A stretch of DNA of 64,000 nucleotides from NCBI GenBank assembly GCA_013152205.1, contig JAADGV010000002.1, positions 1-64,000 on the forward strand, given 5' to 3'. The position numbers and the translations under genes are program-made. The notes under the pieces were generated by a model. It made no database searches, was not told where the DNA came from, and saw only the letters and a program-made list of their open reading frames with translations. The stretch is from Planctomycetota bacterium. GTDB taxonomy: Bacteria > Planctomycetota > Planctomycetia > Pirellulales > Lacipirellulaceae. Of this stretch, positions 52,331 to 60,627 are shown piece by piece; position 1 is the first letter of the stretch, and each line of letters begins with the position of its first letter.

Positions 52331-53392
52331 ATGAAGCTCGCAGTTATTGGTGGCGATGGAACAGGCCCAGAAGTCGCAGCCGAAGGAGTCAAGGTACTTG
52401 AATCGGTCGCAAAAATCGAAGAATTCGACTATGAACTCACCCACCTCGACTGGGGGGGCGATAGATACCTCAAAACGGGTGAAGCTCTCCCCGCAGACGG
52501 CCTCGAACAGCTAAAGCAATTCGACGCGATCCTACTCGGTGCCGTCGGCCACCCCGATGTCGCTCCTGGCATTCTCGAACGTAAGCTGTTGCTCGATGTT
52601 CGCTTTGGTCTCGACCAGTACATCAATCTACGACCAGTGAAGCTGTTTCCCGGCGTTGAAACTCCTCTGAAAGACAAAGGGCCCGAGGACATCGACTTTG
52701 TTGTTGTGCGGGAAAACACCGAAGATCTGTACTGCGGTGCAGGTGGTTTTATGCACAAGGGGACACCTAACGAAGTTGCCACTCAAACGGCAATTTACAC
52801 CCGGAAGGGCTGCGAACGCTGTATTCGCTACGCGTTCGAATACACACAAAAGCGTAATAACCCCAAAGGCAAACGGCTGACGCTTGTTGCAAAAACCAAT
52901 GTTCTTACCACGGGACATGATCTTTGGTGGCGGACTTTCCAAGAAGTTGCTGGCGACTATCCTGACGTCGAGACCGATTACAACCACGTCGACGCTTGCT
53001 GCATGTGGATCGTAAAAAACCCTGAGTACTACGATGTCATTGTCACGACCAACATGTTCGGCGATATCATCACCGATCTTTCGGGCATGATCCAAGGTGG
53101 CATGGGGGTTGCGGCGGGTGGCAACATTAACCCCGAACCAGGGGGGGTTAGCATGTTCGAACCTATGGGTGGCAGTGCACCCAAGTACACCGGTACGGGC
53201 AAAATCAATCCGATCGCAACGATCAATGCCGTAAGCATGTTGCTCGATCAAGTGGGCCAATCGGACGCGGCACAACGAGTGATGAGCGCCATTATGCACG
53301 TCACCGCAACGAAGATGAAAAGCCAAAGTGCGGGGAAAATGGGGTATAGCACTAGCGAAGTCGGTGACCTAGTTTTAGATGCATTGGCCTAG
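52331..53392 (+). CDS. leuB: 3-Isopropylmalate dehydrogenase
   Basis: The product belongs to the decarboxylating dehydrogenases and should oxidise 3-isopropylmalate in leucine synthesis. The evidence is [15 protein letters not shown], the substrate segment [45 protein letters not shown] and the NAD site [19 protein letters not shown]. It is nearest to the LeuB branch and less like isocitrate or tartrate dehydrogenases, but that is not proved by sequence alone. ATG 52331 is preferred; GTG 52316 adds five residues. Two strong hairpins follow. No other leu gene is close. Confidence 0.88.
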   Translation: MKLAVIGGDGTGPEVAAEGVKVLESVAKIEEFDYELTHLDWGGDRYLKTGEALPADGLEQLKQFDAILLGAVGHPDVAPGILERKLLLDVRFGLDQYINLRPVKLFPGVETPLKDKGPEDIDFVVVRENTEDLYCGAGGFMHKGTPNEVATQTAIYTRKGCERCIRYAFEYTQKRNNPKGKRLTLVAKTNVLTTGHDLWWRTFQEVAGDYPDVETDYNHVDACCMWIVKNPEYYDVIVTTNMFGDIITDLSGMIQGGMGVAAGGNINPEPGGVSMFEPMGGSAPKYTGTGKINPIATINAVSMLLDQVGQSDAAQRVMSAIMHVTATKMKSQSAGKMGYSTSEVGDLVLDALA

Positions 53393-53490
53393 CACTCCTC
53401 TTGGCTGAGTACGCCTATCCGCACAGATAGGGCTTTAAGTAAATACTTGTGTACTTCGCGCGATCAATCGCGGTTATAGCGGCTCTACCT

Positions 53491-53523
53491 CAGTACCTTT
53501 TTTCGAAACGAAAAAAGGTACTG
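53491..53523. repeat. Perfect hairpin CAGTACCTTTTTTCG/CGAAAAAAGGTACTG
   Basis: 15-bp arms around loop AAA. The arms contain T6/A6 runs, so it could work as a bidirectional terminator. It lies 98 bp after the leuB stop. Confidence 0.8.
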
Positions 53524-53536
53524 ATCGGAAAAAAAC

Positions 53537-53581
53537 AATCTGCTCTGACTGTGGCTAACCACCACGAGAGCAGATTTTTTT
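53537..53581 (+). terminator. Rho-independent terminator
   Basis: AATCTGCTCT (53537-53546) pairs with AGAGCAGATT (53567-53576), followed by a T run to 53581. It follows the other hairpin by 13 bp. Confidence 0.8.
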
Positions 53582-53664
53582 GTACTAAGTCCGACCTAGT
53601 CCTACACAACAATCGCCAGACTGTGTACCCTGGTGTTTTCCTACTAATGTGTTTTTAATTTGGG

Positions 53665-53937
53665 ATGAATAAGATGAAACCTCACCTAACCCCACGGCAG
53701 GTCGAAGTGATCCGCCTAGTGAGCCTTGGTTGCACCAATGACGAGTCGGCTGCGATCCTTGGCCTTTCTCCAGCTACGGTTGACAATCACAAGACGCGCG
53801 CCATGCGTGCCCTCGGCACCGACAAAGCCGTTCTCGTTACTCGCCTTGCATTGAAGTACCGCATTACCTCGATGAAGGACCAACTGACGCGATCTGAAAA
53901 GCGCAAGAGTGGCCGAAAAAACGATGGCTGGAACTAG
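53665..53937 (+). CDS. Stand-alone LuxR/GerE-type HTH protein
   Basis: The 90 residues are mostly a GerE HTH: HLTPRQVEVIRLVSLGCTND, SAAILGLSPATVDNHKTRAM and LGTDKAVLVTRLALKY. There is no receiver or PAS domain, so it is a small DNA-binding regulator, perhaps acting with another protein. The tail is basic. ATG 53665 or 53674. It is probably monocistronic. A hairpin (GACCGCCACGCGGTC near 53971-53985) follows. Confidence 0.8.
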   Translation: MNKMKPHLTPRQVEVIRLVSLGCTNDESAAILGLSPATVDNHKTRAMRALGTDKAVLVTRLALKYRITSMKDQLTRSEKRKSGRKNDGWN

Positions 53938-54441
53938 TCCTCGTTTTTTTGAGTTCGTCTACAATAGCCGGACCGCCACGCGGTCTAAGAACGTGTTTTG
54001 AAATTGAAAAAGGGATTCGGGGCCAGGGGCTGGGGACTAGGGAAATGGGTCGTTTCACTCCCTAGTCCCCAGATCCTAGCTCCTCTCATGCTCAGCCGGT
54101 TTTCCAATTTACGAGGCGAGGGAATTTCAAAACACGTTCTAAGGGGCCCGGAGGCAAGTGTGCCTCCGTCTGCCCGACAACTCGCAATTTCCAATGCAAC
54201 GGGGACTGGCCTAACACAGTTACGGTCGGCTTGTCAGTTCTCTGGATATTGCCACGCTATTGCTTCACGGCTCGCCTTCAGGTGCTGCTGAGACGAACGT
54301 CTTGTTCGTCGCGGTGGCGCCCCTACGGCAAAGCCTGGAATATGGTATTGTATGGCACTGCCTTCGCAAAGATTTCTAGTGCAGCGAGCGCACTAGTAAC
54401 GGGGTTGGTAGCCACTCTTTCAGACCTTATTCTTTCAGACC
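53938..54441. other. Intergenic region with a nested foldback
   Basis: The 53988-54140 element accounts for its first half. The second half holds a small GACGAAC/GTTCGTC hairpin near 54292-54311. No gene is seen. Confidence 0.55.
53988..54140. repeat. 153-bp nested foldback element
   Basis: AGAACGTGTTTTGAAATT (53988-54005) is the exact reverse complement of AATTTCAAAACACGTTCT (54123-54140). Inside, CTGGGGACTAGGGA and TCCCTAGTCCCCAG form a second perfect 14-bp stem. One arm occurs alone at 40527-40552. Confidence 0.8.
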
Positions 54442-54870
54442 ATGCCTGCTAAAGAACCCAAGATGGCGCTGGGACCATTTCAGTTTCAGCCGGCTAATGT
54501 CAAGGTTCAGGGGCGTCCGCCTCTTGCCGAATGGCAGGGGCCGTTGCAATTTGCTTTATGGTGCCAACGAGCAAGTCCTTGGTGGATTGGTGATATGATC
54601 AACCGGGGCGAAGACCTTTTTGGCGAGGAATTTGGCGAAGTCTGTGGCGACACTTTATCGACCGAAATGGTAAGCCGTTATGCTTCGGTTGCCCGTCGAG
54701 TGCCTGCGCAGAATCGACGGCCAGTCCTTTCATGGTCGGCACACGCCGCCGTTGCTCGCTTGCCACATGCAGAGCAGCGTCGCCTGTTGGCGGAAGCCGA
54801 GCGTCAAGGCTGGAACAGCGACATGTTGCGCAAGAAGGTGCAGGAAATCGTTAAAGAGAATAAAAAATAA
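54442..54870 (+). CDS. Hypothetical protein with WIGDxxNRGExxFGEE-like region
   Basis: The 142 residues include WWIGDMINRGEDLFGEEFGE, SRYASVARRVP and LSWSAHAAVARLPHAEQRRL, then a basic helical tail (AERQGWNSDMLRKKVQEI). The order 'WWxGDxxxxGExxFGE - LSWSxHxxVAxLPxxEQ - A...GW...LRxxV' recalls small proteins of phage and plasmid origin, where it may bind DNA. I do not name a function. The ATG at 54442 is the plausible start; no ribosome site is seen. It is followed by a TauE-like gene (41 bp gap). It could be an acquired gene. Confidence 0.65.
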   Translation: MPAKEPKMALGPFQFQPANVKVQGRPPLAEWQGPLQFALWCQRASPWWIGDMINRGEDLFGEEFGEVCGDTLSTEMVSRYASVARRVPAQNRRPVLSWSAHAAVARLPHAEQRRLLAEAERQGWNSDMLRKKVQEIVKENKK

Positions 54871-54910
54871 TCCCGCCTTCTGCAACTCTCCTACTCTCCA
54901 CGCCCCACCT

Positions 54911-55675
54911 ATGCTCTACTCACCAGCGGAAATTGCTCTGATCGGTTTGATCATGACGTTCGGCGGGGTAATCCAGGGCGCTGTTGGATTTGCGTCTGGG
55001 ATGTTGGGGGTTCCCTTGCTGATACTCAGCGGCTTTTCCTTGCCCGAGGCGGCAACGATTAACCTTGTCTCAAGCGGCGTGCAAAACATTATTGGTGCGT
55101 GGAAACTACGGTCTCACCTTGAGCCGAGAGAACTTGTTTTTCCGGTCGTTCTGCGTTGGCTTGCAATTCCCGTTGGAACCTATGTTGCTTGGCTGACTGA
55201 TCAACATCTTTCCTCCGCACAGTCCAAGCAACTTATCGGCATGGTGCTGCTAGTGGTCGTGCTACTTCTATGGGTTTGCCGTGTGACACCGCGCGAGCAT
55301 CTCAATGCATTCTGGCAGACTTTGGTTTTTTCTACCTCGGGGTTCATGCTCGGCTTTGCGACCATGGGCGGCTCTCCGATGGCAATTTACGTCAACTCGC
55401 TAACCTGGCCGGTCGCCAAATCGCGAGCATTTTTGTTCGCCTGCTCAGCTGCGGGGCTACCTATCGCAGTCGTTTTTTTTTCGTGGCAGTACGGCTCTAG
55501 GATTATTCCTGCTGCCGTGGCCGCATTGATTGTGATGCCAGGAATCCTTGCCGGACTCTGGCTCGGTTTACATTTGGGGCATCGTCTGCCTAAGCCCCTC
55601 TTCAGGAAAATCACTTTCGCGTTAATAGTCGCGATAGCGGCAATCGCGATTATGGCTCCATTCTTTTCAGAATAG
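54911..55675 (+). CDS. TauE/SafE-family membrane transporter
   Basis: From ATG 54911 the 254 residues contain seven or eight membrane helices with the family signature VIQGAVGFASGMLGVPLLIL near the start and a second GFMLGFATMGGSPMAIYVN half-repeat in the middle. Members export or import sulfite, sulfoacetate, taurine-derived or other small organic anions. The substrate is unknown here. A longer frame from 54680 overlaps the previous gene and is not real. It has no clear operon partner. Confidence 0.88.
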   Translation: MLYSPAEIALIGLIMTFGGVIQGAVGFASGMLGVPLLILSGFSLPEAATINLVSSGVQNIIGAWKLRSHLEPRELVFPVVLRWLAIPVGTYVAWLTDQHLSSAQSKQLIGMVLLVVVLLLWVCRVTPREHLNAFWQTLVFSTSGFMLGFATMGGSPMAIYVNSLTWPVAKSRAFLFACSAAGLPIAVVFFSWQYGSRIIPAAVAALIVMPGILAGLWLGLHLGHRLPKPLFRKITFALIVAIAAIAIMAPFFSE

Positions 55676-55693
55676 ACCGTGCCATCGGCTTAA

Positions 55694-55717
55694 CTGCGGC
55701 TTCCGCTCGCAGCTAGT
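55694..55717. repeat. GCTTCCGC-family palindrome, copy 4
   Basis: CTGCGGCTTCCGCTCGCAGC is followed by TAGTA, like the copy at 32332. Located between the TauE-like gene and the methyltransferase. Confidence 0.5.
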
Positions 55718-55748
55718 ATAGAGGGGGAAGTGGAGAAATAGTATGCGA

Positions 55749-56513
55749 TCACACTTTTTGGATCTCGACGCAGATTCCGCCGGCGCGAAATGTTTTGTGC
55801 ATTCGCGTAAACCAAAGCTCTTGCTTGCAGCGCAAACCGACGTTCTCGCAGAGCTGCATCAGTTCCTGCCGATTGAAGGTTCGGCAGCACCAAAGCCGGC
55901 TTGTCCATGCGCCTGAAAAGCTATCTTCGGTAGAAAGCAACAACGCTCGGCCACCTTTTGTTAGTACCCGTGCCATCTCGGCGAGGCCTGGCTCGGGGTC
56001 GGGCAGATGTTCTAGAACATATCCGCAAGTGATGCAGTCGAAGGATTCGTCGGCAAAGGGTAGGTTCGCGAGGTCCGCAGCAACGTAGTCCAGCTCGTCA
56101 CTTTTCAGACGATTTTTCGCTCGACGCAACATCTGATGCGAGAGATCGATGCAGGTGATTTCGGTACCTTCGTCGGAATATTTGAGCAAGTGACGAGCGA
56201 TTTGCCCTGCCCCGCTGCCGATGTCGAGAGCCGATCGTACGCCAGCGAGGTCGAATTTGCGAGTACGAAACAGACGTTCGCCCAATGGGATGTGCAACGA
56301 GACCATGCTGCAAGCGGCAAGCATCGCACCTTTTGGCCCGCCATAAACTCGCTTTACCTTGCGGCGATACTCGTCGTCGCTTACTCGGCTGATGAGGTCG
56401 TCTTCAATCAGTCGGTGCAAAGCCGCACGGCGCTCGCTGCGTTTGGTTCGTCGTTGTTTTGTAGCATTCGAAATTTCGTGCATGGGTAGACTCGCCGATT
56501 CCGATTTAACCAT
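55749..56513 (-). CDS. Class I SAM-dependent methyltransferase
   Basis: The 254 residues hold the Rossmann motifs: SALDIGSGAGQIARHLLK (motif I), CIDLSHQMLRRAKNRL, ADLANLPFADESFDCITCGY and VLEHLPDPEPGLAEMARVL. It looks like the UbiE/menG or small-molecule methyltransferase type. A basic N-terminal stretch of ~50 residues (RRTKRSERRAALHRLIEDD) precedes the domain and is unusual. The acceptor is unknown. It is cytoplasmic. It follows the VWA cluster on the same strand with a 47-bp gap and may belong to the same transcript. Confidence 0.85.
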   Translation of the reverse strand: MVKSESASLPMHEISNATKQRRTKRSERRAALHRLIEDDLISRVSDDEYRRKVKRVYGGPKGAMLAACSMVSLHIPLGERLFRTRKFDLAGVRSALDIGSGAGQIARHLLKYSDEGTEITCIDLSHQMLRRAKNRLKSDELDYVAADLANLPFADESFDCITCGYVLEHLPDPEPGLAEMARVLTKGGRALLLSTEDSFSGAWTSRLWCCRTFNRQELMQLCENVGLRCKQELWFTRMHKTFRAGGICVEIQKV

Positions 56514-56560
56514 TCATTTATCCGAGAATGCCCTGCTACGAAGGCGCCAGACAAGCCTGC

Positions 56561-58597
56561 TTAAATATAGACTCGCCGATTATAGATATACCACTCTAGG
56601 ACTAGCACAACCAGTGCCCCAACCAGCAATAGCTTCCAAAGCTCGCGTCTTACGGGCGAAGATAGCGATTGTGCGGAAACGTCGACGTAACCGATAGAAA
56701 GCGAATCGACGACTTTTACGCCATCTTCGTCTTCCTGCCGTACCCGCAGCCGGATGTCGCTTTCTGCACGATCGAAGAGGTTAACCGCAAACTGTTTTAC
56801 AAGCTTGCCGCCCTCCCAGACCTTATAGACCCCCAATTGCCCTGTCTCGTGGAATGAGAGCCGCCCTGGGGTATCGATACGCAGTTCTCGGCGCGAGCCG
56901 TCTGGCAGCTCAACCTCGAATTTTTCTGTTTGGCTGTTCATGCGAAGCTCGACCAGTTTTTCGGGCTTGTTGTGTAGCGAGGATGTCCCACCAGTGTTAG
57001 AAAAATATCCCAACACATTCAACCAGAAACTGGGGAAACTATACTTTCGGGGCCAGTCGGTGTTGTAGGTGCGTTGCCCTTGTTCGTCGGTGCCAACAAT
57101 TTCGAAGCTGAGGACGGCATCTTCGTAGCGACCGCGTGGAGCGATCGAAAAAATCGGGCCTTTGGTCGAATCGATCAACACTCGCCCTCCGAGTGGAGGC
57201 TTTACCGTTTGTGCGTCGATAATCTGCACGTTGCCCAACTCTAGAAGATTAAGAAGCGGGTGGCTACGTTGCCAATCGATAATTTGCGGACCGTAGACTG
57301 GCTCTTTTTTAGTTCCTTGCGTCCACTCGTTTGTCGGGGGTATGCGTCCAACAAAAACGGTATTTGCCAAAGGCATCGTCTTGGGTTGGCATTGGTCGAA
57401 AATAATTAGGTCGTATGTTTCTTCTTGCGATTGTTTAAGAAACTCATCTTTCTGAAGAACCTCGGGAGATACTTTCTCCACTTTGGCAAGACGCTTGGCA
57501 CGCTCGGTCGACAGGGCGGATTCGAGCGCCATGTTGCCTGGCGTTACCAGCAGCACTCGGGCATCACGGCGGCTTTCGACGATGGCATACGCTTCGTTAT
57601 CTATGGACAGCCGATCGCCAAAGTCGCTGGGGATGTCGAGCTTTGCCCGCAAGATGCCTTCGACCTCGACACCTAGGTTGAATGTTGTCGAACTGGTGCT
57701 GTCGGCTGCGACTTCAAGTCTTGCCGCGTCGAGTAGTCGCTCGTTGAGATAGAGTTCGACAATCGCCGTTTGCGTCTGGTCGCTAAAGTTGGCGACCTGG
57801 ATAAATGCCTGTTGATGCTCGGGTCGCTCTTCGCCACGCCGCGTGTTGAGCGCCGTGATTGCCAAATTCTGCGCCTCGAAAGTACCGATCGGCAGAAACA
57901 GAGGCTGAAGATTGCCGAGCGAAAAACCTTCGACCCCTCGAAATTTGCCGTCACTAAAGACATAGAGTTCGACATCTTGCTGCTCGGTGACTTCAAACTC
58001 TCCGGCAGCATCGTCGACTGTGACACGCCCAGGGTTCGCAAATCCGTCAGCCAACTCCAATGCGCCAGTCAGGTCGGTTAGGCCTGCGGAGGGTTCAATC
58101 CGTTCTAATGCTTCGCGCAGCAAGCGGCGATTATTCGTGAATTCCTGCACGACATTCGGTTGCTCGGCAAACGAAATGATCATGGCAGACATGCCCAACT
58201 CGAATTGGTCGATGAGTGCCGCCACTCGCGATTTCGCATCCTCTAGCCGGGTAATTCCCGTTTTTGTATCGGTTGCCGACATGCTGGCTGAGTTATCGAT
58301 CAGGAAAATAAACCGCCGCCCCTCGAGCGACTGCCCCTGCCACCCTGGTCGTAAGAGGGCCAATATTACCAAAGCAATGACAAGCAATTGAAGAAGCAAA
58401 AGCAAGCTTTTTCGCAGTCGCTGCCAAAGACTGTTTACGTGCAGATCTTCGATCACTCGATGCCAAAGATAGGTACTAGGAACCTCTAAGGGTTGGCGTT
58501 TCAGTTTCAGGAAATAGAGTGCAAAGATCGCGGGCGGGATCATCCCCATGATGATCCAACTGGTGGGCCCTAGCGAATTGCGAAATAAGCTATCCAT
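56561..58597 (-). CDS. BatA-like VWA membrane protein
   Basis: The 678 residues start with two membrane helices (IPPAIFALYFLKL; LLLLLQLLVIALVILALL) and the phrase LEVPSTYLWHRVIEDL typical of BatA. A VWA domain follows, with MIDAS motif FLIDNSASMSATD (DxSxS) and TDLTGALELADGF. A beta-rich part then leads to a last helix (LLLVGALVVLVLEWYIYN). VWA proteins of this class work with MoxR ATPases. It is co-transcribed: five bases after the DUF58 stop. Its own role is unknown. Confidence 0.88.
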   Translation of the reverse strand: MDSLFRNSLGPTSWIIMGMIPPAIFALYFLKLKRQPLEVPSTYLWHRVIEDLHVNSLWQRLRKSLLLLLQLLVIALVILALLRPGWQGQSLEGRRFIFLIDNSASMSATDTKTGITRLEDAKSRVAALIDQFELGMSAMIISFAEQPNVVQEFTNNRRLLREALERIEPSAGLTDLTGALELADGFANPGRVTVDDAAGEFEVTEQQDVELYVFSDGKFRGVEGFSLGNLQPLFLPIGTFEAQNLAITALNTRRGEERPEHQQAFIQVANFSDQTQTAIVELYLNERLLDAARLEVAADSTSSTTFNLGVEVEGILRAKLDIPSDFGDRLSIDNEAYAIVESRRDARVLLVTPGNMALESALSTERAKRLAKVEKVSPEVLQKDEFLKQSQEETYDLIIFDQCQPKTMPLANTVFVGRIPPTNEWTQGTKKEPVYGPQIIDWQRSHPLLNLLELGNVQIIDAQTVKPPLGGRVLIDSTKGPIFSIAPRGRYEDAVLSFEIVGTDEQGQRTYNTDWPRKYSFPSFWLNVLGYFSNTGGTSSLHNKPEKLVELRMNSQTEKFEVELPDGSRRELRIDTPGRLSFHETGQLGVYKVWEGGKLVKQFAVNLFDRAESDIRLRVRQEDEDGVKVVDSLSIGYVDVSAQSLSSPVRRELWKLLLVGALVVLVLEWYIYNRRVYI

Positions 58598-58602
58598 GGT
58601 GT

Positions 58603-59496
58603 TTAGCGAACAAGCCCTCGGCGTCGTAAGTGGCTAGCAACCAGCTCTTCTACTGGCAATTGGTTGTTGGCCATCAGATAGTGAATGCCGCGGCGCGAAC
58701 AGAAATCTTGTGCTCCCTTCACAAATGAATCCAGCGTTTTTTGATACCGATTCAAGAGAGGGACGCTGACGGTAATCTCTGCTACGTCTTGATCTTCGCA
58801 ATCGACCAATTTCAGGTCGCCTTTTACCTCGGGCTCTAGCTCTTCTTGAGAAAGCACGTGGATCACAAAGCAATCGACTTGATGAGAAACAAAATACTTG
58901 AGCGCCGTTTCGTATCCCTCTTTGTCCATCAGGTCGCTAATGAAGACGACGACTCCACGACCAGCATTGCGAAGACAGAAATTCTTCACGCCTTCGGCAA
59001 GCGATATCGTTTCGCCAGACTGAATCGATTCGACGTGCTGCAACATTCGCCAAACGCTTTGCCGGCCACGAAGAATGGGGCTTCGCTCGCCTGGCCCTTG
59101 TGCAAGCGTTTCGATCCGCACTCGATCGGCCCGAATCAATCCCACAAACCCCAGTGCTGCCGCTAATTGTTTGGCATACTCCAACTTCGTCGGACTGCCA
59201 AAATCCATCGACATACTTGCGTCGATCAGCGTATAGAAATGCAGATCTTCTTCTTCCAAGAACAGTTTGATGATTAGTTTGTCGAGGCGGGCATAAAGAT
59301 TCCAATCCAATAGCCGCAGATCGTCGCCCGGCACGTAGTTGCGAAAGTCGGCAAACTCGACGCTCTGCCCCTTGTGCTTGCTCCGCCGTTCGCCCTTCAT
59401 GCGGCCACGAAATATTTTGCGAGTCACCAACTCCAGCCGTTCTAACTGGGCAAGCAACTCGGGCGACAACAATGGTGTTTCACTAACCTTAGCCAA
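58603..59496 (-). CDS. DUF58 domain protein
   Basis: The 297 residues have the conserved DUF58 stretch VEFADFRNYVPGDDLRLLDW and the VWA-like core TLIDASMSMDFGSPTKLEY. Start TTG 59496, with AGGAAC upstream, begins MAKVSETPLLSPELLAQLE. DUF58 proteins pair with MoxR ATPases in many bacteria. It lies between moxR-like and BatA-like genes. It is cytoplasmic. Role by analogy: substrate or partner of the MoxR chaperone. Confidence 0.92.
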   Translation of the reverse strand: MAKVSETPLLSPELLAQLERLELVTRKIFRGRMKGERRSKHKGQSVEFADFRNYVPGDDLRLLDWNLYARLDKLIIKLFLEEEDLHFYTLIDASMSMDFGSPTKLEYAKQLAAALGFVGLIRADRVRIETLAQGPGERSPILRGRQSVWRMLQHVESIQSGETISLAEGVKNFCLRNAGRGVVVFISDLMDKEGYETALKYFVSHQVDCFVIHVLSQEELEPEVKGDLKLVDCEDQDVAEITVSVPLLNRYQKTLDSFVKGAQDFCSRRGIHYLMANNQLPVEELVASHLRRRGLVR

Positions 59497-59561
59497 TCGT
59501 CTGTTCCTGATGTTTGGTTGCTATCGAGGGTAATTCGCGGGCTTTTTTTCTGTTCGCGTAA

Positions 59562-60581
59562 CTACGACGCCTTCTTCGCTTCGTCCGCTTTTTCGGGAAC
59601 GAGCTTGAGGATGTCGCGTAATACCTGATCGGGATCAATGCCTTCGGCTTCAGCCTCGAAATTGAGAATCACACGGTGTCTGAGCGCTGGTAAAAATACT
59701 CGACGGATATCCTCGAAACTCACATTGTATCGCCCCGCCAGCAAAGCTCTTACTTTGGCAGCAAGCGTGATTGTCTGTGCCCCGCGAGGGCTGCTTCCCC
59801 AACGCAGATATTTGTTTGTCGCCTCTTGAGCGAAAGGTCCGCCGGGATGCGTGGCCAAAGTGATACGCACGATGTAATCCTGCACATGCGGGGCAACGAT
59901 CACCTCTCGAACCAGTTGTTGCCATTTAAGAATTTCGGCCCCGTCCATCACTTTCTCTGGCTCCACGGTGATGCCGCGGGTTGTTCGATCGATGATCTCC
60001 GCCAGTTCTTCGCGGCTAGAATAGCCAACCACCAGCTTGAAGAAAAAACGGTCTAGCTGTGCTTCGGGCAGGGGGTAGGTACCTTCCTGTTCGAGCGGAT
60101 TTTGCGTTGCCATGACAAAAAATGGCAACTGGAGCGGGAGCGTTTTGCCGGCGATGCTCACCTTTTGCTCTTGCATGGCTTCGAGCATTGCCGATTGCGT
60201 CTTGGGCGTAGCGCGGTTGATTTCGTCGGCAAGGCAAATTTGCGTAAAGATCGGGCCTTTCTGGAATTCGAAAGCGCGCCCACCCTCGGGCGTCTCCACC
60301 ACCATGTTCGTGCCCAAGATATCAGCCGGCATGAGGTCGGGCGTAAACTGGATTCTCGAAAAGTCTAAGTTGAGTGTTTGCGCTAGCGTTCGCACCAACA
60401 GGGTCTTCCCCAATCCGGGCACACCTTCGAGCAGACAATGGCCGCCGACAAACAGGCATGTCAACACGCCATGCACAATCTCGTTGTGGCCAACAATCAC
60501 TCGGCCCAGTTGCTCGCTCACGGCTTTGTAACGAGTGGCAAATTCTTCGGCCCGTTGTTCGATTGACTCGCCTATGCTCAT
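59562..60581 (-). CDS. MoxR-family AAA+ ATPase
   Basis: The 339 residues show Walker [15 protein letters not shown], Walker [10 protein letters not shown], sensor 1 [20 protein letters not shown] and an Arg-finger region [13 protein letters not shown]. MoxR ATPases act as chaperones that assemble or activate VWA-containing complexes. It is 65 bp from DUF58 and 46 bp after the VWA gene upstream. Start ATG 60581. Length matches the family. Confidence 0.94.
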   Translation of the reverse strand: MSIGESIEQRAEEFATRYKAVSEQLGRVIVGHNEIVHGVLTCLFVGGHCLLEGVPGLGKTLLVRTLAQTLNLDFSRIQFTPDLMPADILGTNMVVETPEGGRAFEFQKGPIFTQICLADEINRATPKTQSAMLEAMQEQKVSIAGKTLPLQLPFFVMATQNPLEQEGTYPLPEAQLDRFFFKLVVGYSSREELAEIIDRTTRGITVEPEKVMDGAEILKWQQLVREVIVAPHVQDYIVRITLATHPGGPFAQEATNKYLRWGSSPRGAQTITLAAKVRALLAGRYNVSFEDIRRVFLPALRHRVILNFEAEAEGIDPDQVLRDILKLVPEKADEAKKAS

Positions 60582-60627
60582 CGTGTTTCACTTTCGTAAG
60601 TAGCTTGGAGGTGATTCTTTCGGTCTA

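Larger units (their letters stand above)
53393..53664. other. Region with two strong hairpins between leuB and a LuxR-type gene
   Basis: A perfect 15-bp hairpin (53491-53523) and a terminator (53537-53581) lie here. No gene is seen. The pair may end leuB or form a small transcript. Confidence 0.55.

Noticed and set aside
52628-53326. 232-codon minus frame
   Set aside because: Shadow of leuB.
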